Shown: positions 21,267 through 31,860 of the stretch, piece by piece
Layout: every line of letters starts with the position of its first letter
How positions within the stretch are numbered: position 1 is the stretch's first letter
NCBI GenBank assembly: GCA_002286715.1
Contig: NSJX01000030.1
Span: forward strand, 185,034 to 249,033
DNA length: 64,000 nucleotides
Direction of reading: 5' to 3'
From: Dentipellis sp. KUC8613
Taxonomy: Eukaryota; Basidiomycota; Agaricomycetes; Russulales; Hericiaceae
Notes under the pieces: generated by a model
Told to the model about the DNA's origin: nothing
Seen by the model: the letters and a program-made list of their open reading frames with translations, nothing else
Database searches by the model: none
Position numbers and translations under genes: made by a program

Positions 21267-22758
21267 TTACAACGTGCGTGAGTATTCGAGTTGTGGTATG
21301 TACAGGAGGTGCGAAGGTCGGCTGCAGATCATGGCTTCACTTCGACGGCTAGAAGTGATCATGAAAGTCAATGACGACGCGGCGGGCGAAAGAAGAAACG
21401 ACGTGCCTAGGTCTCGGTATCTCTGTCTCCTTGGAGGGTCAATGTCCTCCAGCTGACGCAACAGGTCCAGACATTGTTGAACGAGCGTCTTAGCTTCCAA
21501 GGACCCTGCAGTTGGCGGGTGATGTAGCAATATGAGTTGTTTGTAGTGGACGAGCGTCTCCATGCACCCTACACGATAATCAGATGGCGCCCCGGGAAGT
21601 CGAAGTTGCGAAAACGAAGGGGCGTACATCTGCTGTCAGGCTGTTCGTCCAAAAGTTCTTGAATTACCACGATCTCACGTTCGAGAAGCTTGCGGTCCTC
21701 CCCTGATGCCGTTAAGGATGACGACGTCATGCCCGAATGCTCATGAGGTACTGACCTGAACCAATCAGCCAACGATGATAGAGCCACACACTCTGGTCAT
21801 TGGGGTCCGTGTACATAGCATTGTGAACAAGGTCAAACTCTGTCCACGCAAACGCTGAGAAGCTGTCGGTTGAATGGGGACATCTGACTTGCCCTGTTCG
21901 AGAGAAGCGCTGCGCTCCAACTTGCCACTATCCCATAACGATGTGAGAACCTTGGTCCTCTGATGCCATGCGCTGAAGTTGGAGAAATTCGCCTCAATTT
22001 TGCGTGTCGTTGATGCCAGCTCTGCCGTCTCGGGCCTGCGGACCGGCATATTCGCTAAAACATATCGTCGGTAGTCCCACGCGTGGACTGTGACGCACAG
22101 TGAGAAACGAGGAGAGGACGAAGAATGGACCTCGCACAGTTTCGTGGGTCGGCGTCAAGCATCTTCTCGACGACAAACAGCTCTTTCTCCCAGTTCGCTT
22201 TCTTCCAGCCGTGTTGCTCGCCATTGTCACCACCGTCTGGCACGTTCTCGAGGCACCACCGTCTGTGATTCCAAATCGCGTAGACTTTGGGATGAACTTT
22301 GAGTGCAGCCATAGTCATAGTCAAGTCATCTGTCATGAAGTCGTTTATCTCCTTCGGCGTGCTATAGAGACACTAAATCGGTGACGAGGACGAAGAAATT
22401 GCTGGCCTTACCTGGACGGAAAGAGGTTATTGATAAGGATGTCTCTCCGATAATTCCAGACAGTATTGAACTCGGGATTGATACTGAGCATCTTCGTGGT
22501 GAGATCAAACGCCTCGCGACTCCAGTCTTTTGCCTTCTTCTGCAGGGCACTGTTAGGGATCGCGCACAATGGCGGGCATGCTGCGGAGGGCGCACCCTAG
22601 CGAGGATGTCATCGTTGAGAGCAATGTAAGCAGCGAGCTTGGCTTTCTCGCGCTCTTTCTTTGCCTCGAGAGCCTCGCGAGATTGACGAACGCGTCGTAC
22701 GCCGTGCTTTCTGGAGGTTAGACGACGGGCAGGGAGTGCGGGGAGGGGAGCATACCAT
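21267..22758 (-). CDS. BET4: Rab geranylgeranyltransferase (type II) alpha subunit
   Basis: Alpha subunit of the enzyme that attaches geranylgeranyl groups to C-terminal cysteines of Rab proteins such as Ypt1. The ATG at 22758 is alone in the first coding exon; splicing to the acceptor AAAG yields MHGVRRVRQS, matching the conserved MHG start of this family. Prenyltransferase alpha repeats follow: NPEFNTVWNYRRDIL, HPKVYAIWNHRRWCLENV, DPRNCARVHAWDYRRYVL, NFSAWHQRTKVL and NDQSVWLYHRWLIGSG, the last leading to EDRKLLEREIVVIQELLDEQ and a C-terminal part METLVHYKQLILLHHPP, RRQRYRDLG. The tail after RYRDLG (about 45 residues to 21267) is Ser-rich and not conserved-looking; it could instead be the result of a missed small intron. 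Only 79 bp separate this start from SYF1. Confidence 0.9.
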
Positions 22759-22837
22759 GTTATGAGAGCGTGGGAAAGCGCTCTGCGACGCGGTCGGCGA
22801 GTTGGCGCACCTGCTCTCGAGGTCAGTCGCGTCCGCC

Positions 22838-25800
22838 ATGGCCTCCATCCAGTCTCTCGCCGCACCCTTTCCCCTCGCTTCCCCAGTACCTACCCCTGTT
22901 ACGAACCCCGACATTCTTTCCCCTTCAGACCTCAACCGTGAGGAAGACCTCTTGCGAAACCCTGACTCTTTCCGCCACTGGTGGACGGCTATCCATGCTC
23001 TCCGTGATGCACACATTCAGCAGCAAAAAGTCGAGAAACCTCTCGACCTTCCGGACACAGTTGTCTCCCTCTTGGGACCCCTAGCATCTCCCAATGCTCG
23101 CAAAACATTCCAGCGCCTCGTCTATATGTACGAGACCGCCCTCACTAACTTTCCGGGTTCGTATAAGCTCTGGAATTCCTACCTCCAGACCCGCATGTCC
23201 TTTGTTCTTGGTAAGCAGATAGTCAGGAAGAGAGCGGGAGGGAAAAAGAAGTTCCCGGAGATGAAGGATGCGCTTGAAGACGAGCAGGAGGACATTGAAG
23301 AATGGGATGGCGGTCTTGACGGCGTAGTCGGCTGGGAGGAGTGGAAAGCTCTGGTTGCGACATTTGAGAGAGCCCTCATGTGGCTGCCTCGGGTGCGTTT
23401 CTCGCTCTTTTTTATGCTCGAGAATACTCATGACTCTCCGAACAGATGCCCAGACTATGGTTGACTTACCTGTCCATCTTCAACCACCCGAAGTGCCCCC
23501 CATTACTCTCGCACTCGCATGCTCGACGAACTTACGACCGCGCTCTGCGTACTCTGCCCCCTTCCCTTCACCACCGCATCTGGGTCCGCTACCTTCTATG
23601 GTCAGAGTCAAAGGGTGGTGCTACTACCGTCTCTGTGTACCGCAGATACTTGGCCGTCGACCCCAGTGTCACCGAGCGCTACACGGCTCTCCTTCTCTCC
23701 CCCAACAACCCTGCGCCACGTCCTTTGGAAGCTGCCAAGCTCCTGCTGTCACTAGCACGTAAGGCCGCCCGAGGCGAATACACAAGCCCCGAAGGCAAGA
23801 GTCCCTACCAGCTTCTCGGTGAATGGCTAGACGTTGTCGAGTCACATGCAGAAGAAGTTGGCCTCGATGCCGATGATACCGCGGAGGAGGACGCGGCAGC
23901 AGCGAAGAAGGCGGAGGAAGAAGAAGCGGAGAACGCGGGGGAATCTGCTCAGCCTGCGTCAGTGAATGGTAGCCTCATCCGATTTGCTGGGCCTCCAACT
24001 ACGACAACAGCCGATGGAAAGGCTGCGCCAGTCTACGACGAGGACGAGGACGCGAGCAGCCCACGTAAACTCAACGTGGAGAAAATCGTGAAGAAGGATG
24101 GCCTAGCCGTGTACAAGGACCAGGCAGGCCGTCTGTGGGCAGGTCTGGCAACATACTGGATCAAGCGTGGCGAGTTCGACCGTGCAAAACACACGTTCGA
24201 GACCGGAATCTCGTCGGTTCTCACCATCCGCGACTTCACGCAGATCTTCGACGCATATGCCGAGTTCAGCGAGTCCTTGATCAGTGCGTTGATGGAGAGT
24301 TTGGCGAGCCCTGATGAGGACGAAGACGAGGAGGATGCGAAGGAAACTGAGGCGGAGCTGGACTCGAAGATGAAGGAATTCGAGGAGTTGATGGACAGGA
24401 GGCCATTCCTGGTCAATGACGTTCTTCTGCGAAGAAACCCTCACGACGTGCAAGAATGGGAGAAGCGGGTTGCACTATGGGGAGAGGACGATGAAAAGGT
24501 GACTATTAGTCTTTCACATTAATGTTGCCTACTTACGCACGACGATCTGTAGGTTGCGGAGACGTACACCAAGGCATTGTCGACAGTGAACCCCAGAAAG
24601 GCCACAGCGAACTTCCATAGGCTATATATCAACTTTGCCAAGTTCTATGAGGAGGGTGGGACAACCGGGGAAGCAGAGGCCGACCTTGACAGTGCTCGTA
24701 AGGTGCTCGAGAAGGCGACGAAAGTCAACTTCAAGACTGTCGAAGACCTCGCAGAGATCTGGTGCGAATGGGCCGAGATGGAGATAAGACACGAGTGAGT
24801 ATGATATCGTATCTGGGGGTCTCAGTCGACTGACAAAACATAGGAATTACGATGCAGCCATCCGAGTAATGCAACGTGCCGCCGCCATTCCCAAAGACAC
24901 CAAGATCAGCTATCACGACCATGTATGCATTATGACTCTCCTCTCGAGCTCACTCTAATTCGTTAGCTAGACCCTGCCGGTGCAAGCCCGCTTGTTCAAG
25001 TCTCTCAAGCTTTGGTCGTTCTACGTCGATCTTGAAGAATCTCTCGGCACTGTGGAGTCTGCTAAGGCTGTGTATGACAAAATCATGGATTTGCGGATAG
25101 CAAATGCGCAGGTCATCGTCAACTATGCTGCATTCCTAGAAGAGAACAAGTATTTCGAGGAAAGCTTCAAGGTGTGCAGTCAAGATACCCTCGCGACGTA
25201 AAGCACATGGTTGATCATTTGTCTCTTGCAGGTCTACGAGAGGGGGGTGGAGCTGTTTACATTCCCCGTTTCATTCGAAATTTGGAACATCTACCTGTCT
25301 AAATTCGTGAAGCGATATGTAAGCCAAGCCAAAGAGTCCTCTCAACCCACCATCAACTGATTATGATTCTTTCTCACTTAGGGCGGCACTAAACTGGAAC
25401 GCGCTAGGGATCTGTTCGAGCAAGCGCTTGAGAAATGCCCGCCGAAGTCGTGTAAACCGATCTTCTTGATGTACGCAAAACTCGAAGAGGAGCATGGCCT
25501 CGCGAAGCGTGCAATGTCCATCTACGACCGTGCCACCGGAGTTGTCGCCGACGAGGACAAATTCGAGGTATTTTTATACTGCCTCCTCACCTGGAACGCA
25601 CACTGATCCATTTGCCCGACAAGATGTTCACGATCTACATCGCGAAAGCCGCCGCTAACTACGGCCTCACCGCAACGCGGCCCATCTACGAACGTGCACT
25701 CGAAGTTCTCCCTGATCGCCAGACCGCCAAGATGTGCCTGCGCTTTGCCGCGCTGGAGAGGAAGCTCGGCGAGATCGACCGTGCGCGGGCCATCTACGCG

Positions 25801-26196
25801 CACGCCTCGCAGTTCTGCGACCCACGCGTCTACCCCGAGTTCTGGGCAGAATGGCACGCGTTCGAGATCGATACAGGATCCGAAGACACGTTCAGGGAGA
25901 TGCTGCGGATCAAGCGTAGCGTACAGGCGCAGTTCAACACGGAAGCGAGCTACTTGGCCGCCCAGACGATTGCGGCGAGGCAGGGTGCCGGCACGGCGAC
26001 CGAAGATGAGATTATGGCGCCTGCAGACCCCATGGCCGCGGCTGAGAAGCAGGCCGGAGGGGGGAAGAGCGGTCCGGCGTTCGTCGCGGCGAAGACGAAC
26101 CCTCCACCACGAGATGCCGACGACGCAGCAGCAGCCGCGAAATCTCAGAACGCGGTCAACACGGACGAAATCCAGATCTCGGACGATGAGGATTAG
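22838..26196 (+). CDS. SYF1: Pre-mRNA splicing factor SYF1/XAB2 (HAT-repeat protein)
   Basis: Core scaffold of the Prp19-associated NineTeen complex in the spliceosome; long superhelix of half-a-TPR (HAT) repeats. Start MASIQSLAAPFPLASP. Repeats are seen throughout: DSFRHWWTAIHALRDA, RLVYMYETALTNFPGSYKLW, FERALMWLPRMPRLWLTYL, RTYDRALRTLPPSLHHRIW, GLATYWIKRGEFDRAKHTFE, FAKFYEEGG, IWCEWAEMEIRHENYDAAI, LWSFYVDLEESLGTVESAK, FEIWNIYLSKFVKRYGGTKL, and YIAKAAANYGLTATRPIYER. Two acidic low-complexity insertions lie within (EEDAAAAKKAEEEEAEN and DEDEDEEDAKETEAELD). The tail (VNTDEIQISDDED) is acidic. About seven introns, for example near 23394, 24499, 24796, 24923, 25171, 25320 and 25568. It is one of the larger proteins here, about 1,000 residues. 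Confidence 0.95.
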
Positions 26197-26302
26197 GAGT
26201 GTGCTTGGTTGTTCGGTGGTTGTGCTTTGTACCCGTAGTTACCTTTGCTTGTGTGTGTTCATAGCGTCTAACTTGCTGTCTCACTCGGTCGTGTCCAATC
26301 TG

Positions 26303-27163
26303 TCATTGAGAATCCCATCGTTCGATTTCCGCGGAACATAGGTCTTCCCATTTGCCGTCCCACCCGTCCTCTTCCAGCCATGGCTGCTCTACCCATCTTG
26401 CCATGGCATCTCGTGATACTTCGAAGGACACTGAATGGCTCCGCAATGAATTCACCAATTCTCCGTGTAGACGCAGAGAACGATGGTATGGGTGTAAGAT
26501 GTCTGGGATTCGAGTGACTGGAATTGAAGTGAGCAGGGATATGACGATAAAGTGCGGCGTTACCTACCGAACTTTTCCAGAGTCCATGTAACCCAAAGCG
26601 GCTCCTCGTGAACCCATGCCCACCCTTTCGTTTTGTGTGCATCAGCGAGAAGCCTCTCCATGGCGTCCACGGCCGCGTTCATTTTTTGGAACTGCTTCCT
26701 CTAAGGACGCGTTTCAGTAGCTGCTGGACGCGTCTGTATCCGACGCACTCACTAGCTTGCGAATTATGTTGTCCAGGTCTTCTATTCGACTCTCCATTGA
26801 CGCCAACTTCTCACCAACTATGCGCGACTGAGGCTGCTTTCCTTCCGGGACTAGAGCCAACTGATTACTGTGCCGGGCTATCCTTGAGCGTGTTATAAGG
26901 CAAAAGTTTGGGGGTATTACTTACTCTAATTCTGTCCGGGTATCAGCCAGTCCTTTTACTGCCTTCATTCCATCCACAAGAATCAGATCGTCCCAGGTTT
27001 CGCATGTCGACCGCAACTCTTGCAGGAGAGCGCGAACTTTGCGATGGTAGGTAGACTCGGTCACGCGTCCTGGTGAGGAAGGTGACTTGAAGTTTTGCTT
27101 GACTTGAACGGGAGAGGCTGAGGGCGTAGAAGGTCCTCGAAATGATGCAAGGCGTCCGCTCAT
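26303..27163 (-). CDS. CINP-like protein (CDK2-interacting protein family)
   Basis: Four exons (26925-27163, 26753-26867, about 26547-26700, then to 26303) join in phase with GT-AG introns. The N-terminal basic, Ser/Pro-rich part is followed by a helix RKVRALLQELRSTCETWDDL, then a coiled coil (LASMESRIEDLDNIIRKL, RKQFQKMNAAVDAMERLL). The C-terminal part contains PLWVTWTLEKFVTRIPDILH, YHRSLRLHGELVNSLR and ARWVEQPWLEEDGWDGKW. This order (W-x-x-L helix, coiled coil, a Pro-Leu-x-x-T-W box, then a Y-x-x-x-L-x-x-x helix and a W-x-x-Q-P-x-L/V-E block) matches human CINP, a chromatin/CDK2-associated protein now also known as part of the SPATA5-SPATA5L1-CINP-C1orf109 complex in ribosome biogenesis and replisome recycling. 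The assignment comes from remembered architecture, not an alignment. SYF1 converges on it with 106 bp between stops. Confidence 0.6.
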
Positions 27164-27373
27164 TAGAGTGTATGTTGTGTATGCGATTTCGAGAGTTTGC
27201 CAAAGCTGCAGTGACCTTCGCCCCGCCGGAGCCGATCGACCAACTCGATCTAATCTAATCGGCACTCGCGATCGCCTCGCGAGGTCGCGCCGCTGCCGCC
27301 TGTTTGTACAGACTTTCATCCACCAAATTGTAGCCTCACTTTCTATATTACTTGTAGACTCACGCAAGCAACC

Positions 27374-28980
27374 ATGAATTCAAAGAAAAAGGTCGAAACG
27401 GTCGAGTTCCTCCAAGCGGAATCAGAGTTAGTTCTACGCGAGGTACCCTTCGACGTCTGCCTGACCATACAGACATCCTGACTCGGTTGCAGGCTAGAAA
27501 GCAGAAAGCCGAGAAGTTCAAAACCGTGGGCGATCCGATTGAGCTGTCTGGGGTGCCCATAGACGTGAAGATACGCGGGAAATATGCGTGGCTCGCGGAG
27601 AACACGACCACGGTACGGAAACTGGACCTTGAGGTGAGCGAGTTCCTTTCACCGTATACTGTCCCTCACGATCAGATCAGTCGCGAAAAACAGTGCAGAT
27701 ATATAAAGGACACACAGGCCCAGTGACATGCATTTCATTCTGCGATAGCACGCCTGGCTCTGGAGATTCTAAGATTCTCATCTCGGGCTCGTGGGACAAG
27801 GTCTGAGTGGCCAGTCAGGTCGTTCGCTCCAGTATTGACGCTGTCTGGGAAGACTATCAGACTATGGAACACAGATGTGAGCCCCACTTTCCATCTTCCC
27901 TGATAGCTTTTAGCCTGACGTCTTTGTTCAGACCAAGGACATAATCTCAACGACCCCAGCACATGAAGACTTCGTCAAGACGCTCCTCATGATACCCTCA
28001 TTGAACCTTCTGGTCTCAGGCAGCTCTGACAAATCCGTTCGTTTCTGGTGAGACAACTATCGTGGAAGTACGCAAGTCTCTGCTGATGCTCGCTCTAGGG
28101 ATCTCTCCTCGCCACTATCTCCAAATCCATTGGAATCAGTGGGCTCGATTTCCTCCCATACCCGACCTGTACAATGTCTAGATGCCTATGTCGCACCCTC
28201 TGGCTCGGATGATGCTCCGGAGGTGACCCTTTTCACGGCCGACACGATGGGCGTCATCAAAGTGTGGTCGTTGAAGAAAGAGACCGAAGGCGGCCGCTAC
28301 AGGTGGAAACACACACAGAAGGACGAGTTGACGTATCACAGAACTGGGATCAACGAAATGGTGTATGGCAATGGCCTCCTGTGGACGGGTAGGCCTACTG
28401 ATCTACTTGATAGTTCCAGTATTAATCTCGGCGTTCCCGCAGCTTCTACCGACGAGAGCATTCGCATGCACCCATACCCACCGACCCCTGGTGTCAAACC
28501 ATACCCGCCGCTCACCTGTACCAAGTCATTTAAGACACTCCTTTCTCTTCCTATCCAGCCACAGCTGGACGCCGATGCCTTCCCTTACGTTCTTGGAGGC
28601 TCTGGAGATACTATTCGCATCTACGATGTATCGTCACCTGAAGAACCCGAGTTCGTGAAGGAGGTAGAGGGCCATTGGCACGATGTCACGCATTTGCGGC
28701 TATGGCTCAGAGACAGTGATGATAAGCGGAGGAAGGAGATATGGGTCATCAGCGCAAGTCTGGACGCGACATTGAGGCGGTGGAAGCTAGCTGGTACAGT
28801 CCTTTGGCTTACATGGGGCTTGTTGACTCTGACGAACGCGCACTGCTAGACTTGCTTGCACCACCTGCACCTCAGACAGAGGAGAAGGTCGTTCCTATAG
28901 CCAAACCCCAAGCTGCCGCACCGAGCGGGTTGACTGAAGAAGAGGAGAGAGAGCTCGCAGAGTTGATGGATGATGAGTAG
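27374..28980 (+). CDS. WD40-repeat protein, uncharacterised
   Basis: Beta-propeller protein of about 430 residues in eight exons. Starts MNSKKKVETVEFLQAESELV; the first exons give ELSGVPIDVKIRGKYAWLAE, and blades end with recognisable WD-type motifs: ILISGSWDKTIRLWNTD, LLVSGSSDKSVRFWDLSS, LFTADTMGVIKVWSLKK, GGSGDTIRIYDVSS and ISASLDATLRRWKL. A conserved-looking GHTGPVTCISF precedes the second blade. The C terminus leaves the propeller and ends in an acidic helix (TEEEERELAELMDDE). Each splice is in frame with normal donors, for example GTCTGA near 27801, GTGAGC near 27877 and GTAGGC near 28391. I do not recognise a named orthologue; the N-terminal sequence suggests one conserved fungal family. 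Role unknown; most such proteins are scaffolds. Confidence 0.8.
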
Positions 28981-29068
28981 ACTGCGGGGTAAAATACAAT
29001 GTCCAGTCGTCCCTAGTATGTTACATAGAGAGAAGAAAAGAGATGCTAGCGCCAGCATCGGTAAAGCG

Positions 29069-30646
29069 TCACTCCTGGTATTTCCCTTTAAAGCTTGGCT
29101 TGGGGCTGAATGAACGCAGTGGCTGACTTGAGGCTCTTGGCTGCTGTTGAGACCAGCTCGTCCACTCTGCAAAAAGCATTTCATGAGTAAATGGATAGGG
29201 CGTATCTTCGTCGACGTACATGTCCTTTGCCGGCTTGATTTCCTGGAAGAATAATGGATCAGACGATGTTTGGATATTTGGCAACACGAAACATACATTG
29301 ACGGAACCCGCAACCTTGCCCATCAACCCTGCAGGCAAATTAGCGAATAACATCGTTTAGAAGAACCGGCACGACTTACACATCCTTCCGGGTATCGAGA
29401 CTTCTGGCCTCTTTTCTAACTCGAGCTCGTGTGGAATCTTTCCTTGTGCTGTCAACTCGAGGATTTCCTGATGCCGCTTCTCCTCCCTTCACCGGGCATT
29501 AGAACGAGCGAATCGTATGACAGGGAGCTTTTAACTATACTCACCATTCTCTCACATAGTCGGTCTTCCGTACTTGCATTGGCCGGCCGGAGTATATGAG
29601 CGTCTTTACCGTATCGTCATAGCCAGCAGAGACAACGAGTTGCTTGTGGATGGGGGGAGCACCGGCCTCTTCGCTTGCAACGAAACGAGTGCCGACCCAC
29701 ACGCCTGCTGCACCATAGGAGAGCGATGCAGCTAGGCCCCTACCGTCGGCGATACCTCCGGCAGCAACGACGATGACAGGCTCGCCGGTCAATGGGCTCT
29801 TCGCGTCTTTGCACACGTCGACGACAGCTGGGATGAGAATGGAGAAGGGCGTGTCTCCAGTGTGGCCTCCACCTTCACCGCCTTGCGCGCAGATGATGTC
29901 AACGCCTGGCACGGTGTCAGAAGTAGATCTTCATCCGGGTTGCGTGCGTCTACCTACCTTGAGCGAGCGCCTTCTTGACGTGCTTTGGGTGACCGACCAT
30001 GCTGGATAGACGTTAGATCCTGCCCACAAGAATCAACAGGGAATAACGTACTTCATGACAGGGATGCCTGCTGCATGTAGCTTGTCCACTGCTTCCTTAG
30101 GTGGCACACCCACTGCTGACACAAAGAGGGCAGCTTTGCTCTTGATGATGACATCGAGGAGCTCAGACAGCTGCCCTTTCGTGTAATCATACTGGAGCAG
30201 ACCCAAGAACACTGTCACATACGCGTCGTTCAAGGACATCCGTATGCACTTACGTTCGTCTTGCGTGCGCTGCCTCCGACTTGCGGGAGAAGCAGGTCGA
30301 TGCCGAATGGCGCGTTCGGATCCTCGAGCGCGTTCTTCAGTTGGTCAATGTTGTCTTGGAGGATCTTTGGGCTCTGTCTGACGCCACCAATCACACCAAT
30401 ACCACCTGTATATCAGAGAGAATTATTATGAAGGTTTAGCTGCAGGTATACACCGGGCCTCACCTGCATTTGTGACGGCTGCGGCTAACTTAGGGCCTGC
30501 AGCAACGTTCATGCCTGCGACGACCGCGTCAGTTCACGCCTCTTGGAAATAATGCGCGCCTGTCGCGTACCGGCCAGCATGACAGGGTGATTTATCTTGA
30601 ACAGCTTCGTAAGAGGCGTTGAGAACACAGGTGCGGAGGAAGGCAT
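29069..30646 (-). CDS. Nitronate monooxygenase (2-nitropropane dioxygenase family)
   Basis: FMN-dependent TIM-barrel enzyme that oxidises alkyl nitronates to carbonyl compounds and nitrite. Begins MPSSAPVFSTPLTKLFKINH; then VMLAGMNVAAGPKLAAAVTN and GGIGVIGGVRQSPKILQDNI, the FMN-binding start of the barrel. Later come ALFVSAVGVPPKEAVDKLHA, AGIPVMK, VGHPKHVKKALAQGVDIICA, the phosphate-binding GGEGGGHTGDTPF (with the conserved His), VIVVAAGGIADGRGLAASLS and GAAGVWVGTRFVASEEAGAP. The gene has about seven introns. The C-terminal exon after VNEIKPAKDMYVDED ends in a basic Ser/Gln-rich tail (LRSFSPKPSFKGKYQE) that goes beyond the barrel. It diverges from the holocytochrome c synthase gene, with 273 bp between the starts. 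No peroxisomal targeting signal is visible. Confidence 0.92.
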
Positions 30647-30919
30647 GTTGGACGTCGGAGATGTGATTCACACTCGCAGCTGTAGGAGGCGAAAGTAAGG
30701 GTGGATATGCCATTACCGTGCTTTATATACATGCTCAGGCGGATCTGCACACGAACTGCATGCTAGAGAGCACATGAGATGCGAACGTACCGGTTGAGAG
30801 CTGCCGTACCCGGCGCGGTGCGTAATGAGCTGTTTAGCGCCAGCGCAGGCGTAGTCCCGTGAGCGCACTAGCATTACAGTGGCCAGGCACCGTGACTGTC
30901 CTGTCTCCGACTCCCGACC

Positions 30920-31737
30920 ATGGCCCCCGCCTCCGCAGACAAATGCCCCGTCGACCACGCCGCTGCCTCCCAGCCCCAGCCACAAGACAAATGCCCCGTT
31001 GATCACAAAAGCCTAGCGCCCCCGTCTGCAGACGCATGTCCTATCGACCACACCACCCGCTCGACATGGAGCGAAATCCTTCCACACTCCTCCGACACAC
31101 TTTCCGCGCACCCACAACCGGCAAACGTCCCGAACGCCCTCTCGTCAGCTCGTGAAGTATCATCGATACCGAGGAAGGACGGCGAGAACTGGGTCTATCC
31201 GTCCGAGGCGCAGTTCTACGCCGCGATGGCCCGCAAAAATCACAATCCGCAGGCGACAGACATGCGCGTCGTCGTCCCTATCCACAACGCTGTCAACGAG
31301 CGCGCATGGGCCGATATCATGCGGTGGGAAGCCGGGAGGGGCGGGGAGAAATGTGGGGGATTGAAGCTTGTCAGTTTCAAGGGCAAGCCGAAGGAGCTGA
31401 GCCCGCGGGCGAGATTCATGACGCTCATGGGGTGCGTAGACCGTGATATTTTCCGGGCCGTGCGACGTTGACCCTCTGCTGCAGATACGCACCACCGTTT
31501 GACAGACACGATTGGATCGTCGACCGCTGCGGCACGCGCATTCGATACGTGATCGACTTCTACAGCGGCCGAAACTCGCAACCGGGTGCGCCCAACATCT
31601 CATTCTTCCTCGATGCGCGTCCAGCTCTGGACAGTTGGGAAGGCGTCAAGATGCGGACCAGCCGGTTCTTCGATAAATGGGTTGGTTCTATCTTCCAGTC
31701 GCCGTCCACTGCGCCGTCTGGCAAGAAAGGTCCATGA
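30920..31737 (+). CDS. CYC3: Holocytochrome c synthase (cytochrome c heme lyase)
   Basis: Mitochondrial intermembrane-space enzyme that attaches heme covalently to apocytochrome c. Starts MAPASADKCPVDHAAA; two exons separated by one intron (31432-31485). Three heme-regulatory-like Cys-Pro motifs lie in the first 50 residues: CPVDH twice and CPIDH once. The conserved body follows: NWVYPSEAQFYAAMARKNH, VVPIHNAVNERAWADIMRWE, LKLVSFKGKPKELSPRAR, then after the intron GYAPPFDRHDWIVDRCGTRI, RYVIDFYSGR, ISFFLDARPALDSWEGVKMR and FFDKWVGSIF. The heme-contacting His in PPFDRHDW and the one in PIHNAVNE are present. No cleavable presequence is apparent, as is usual for this protein, which is imported through internal signals. 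Confidence 0.95.
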
Positions 31738-31860
31738 CGATAGCGTAGCCCTGTATACCTTCACTAATCATACAATACACTCGACTAATGTAAGGACACC
31801 CCGGCTCAGTCTAGCATTTCGTGAAGGTCGTAAGTAAGCAGATGCGTGCATGTGAGACGC

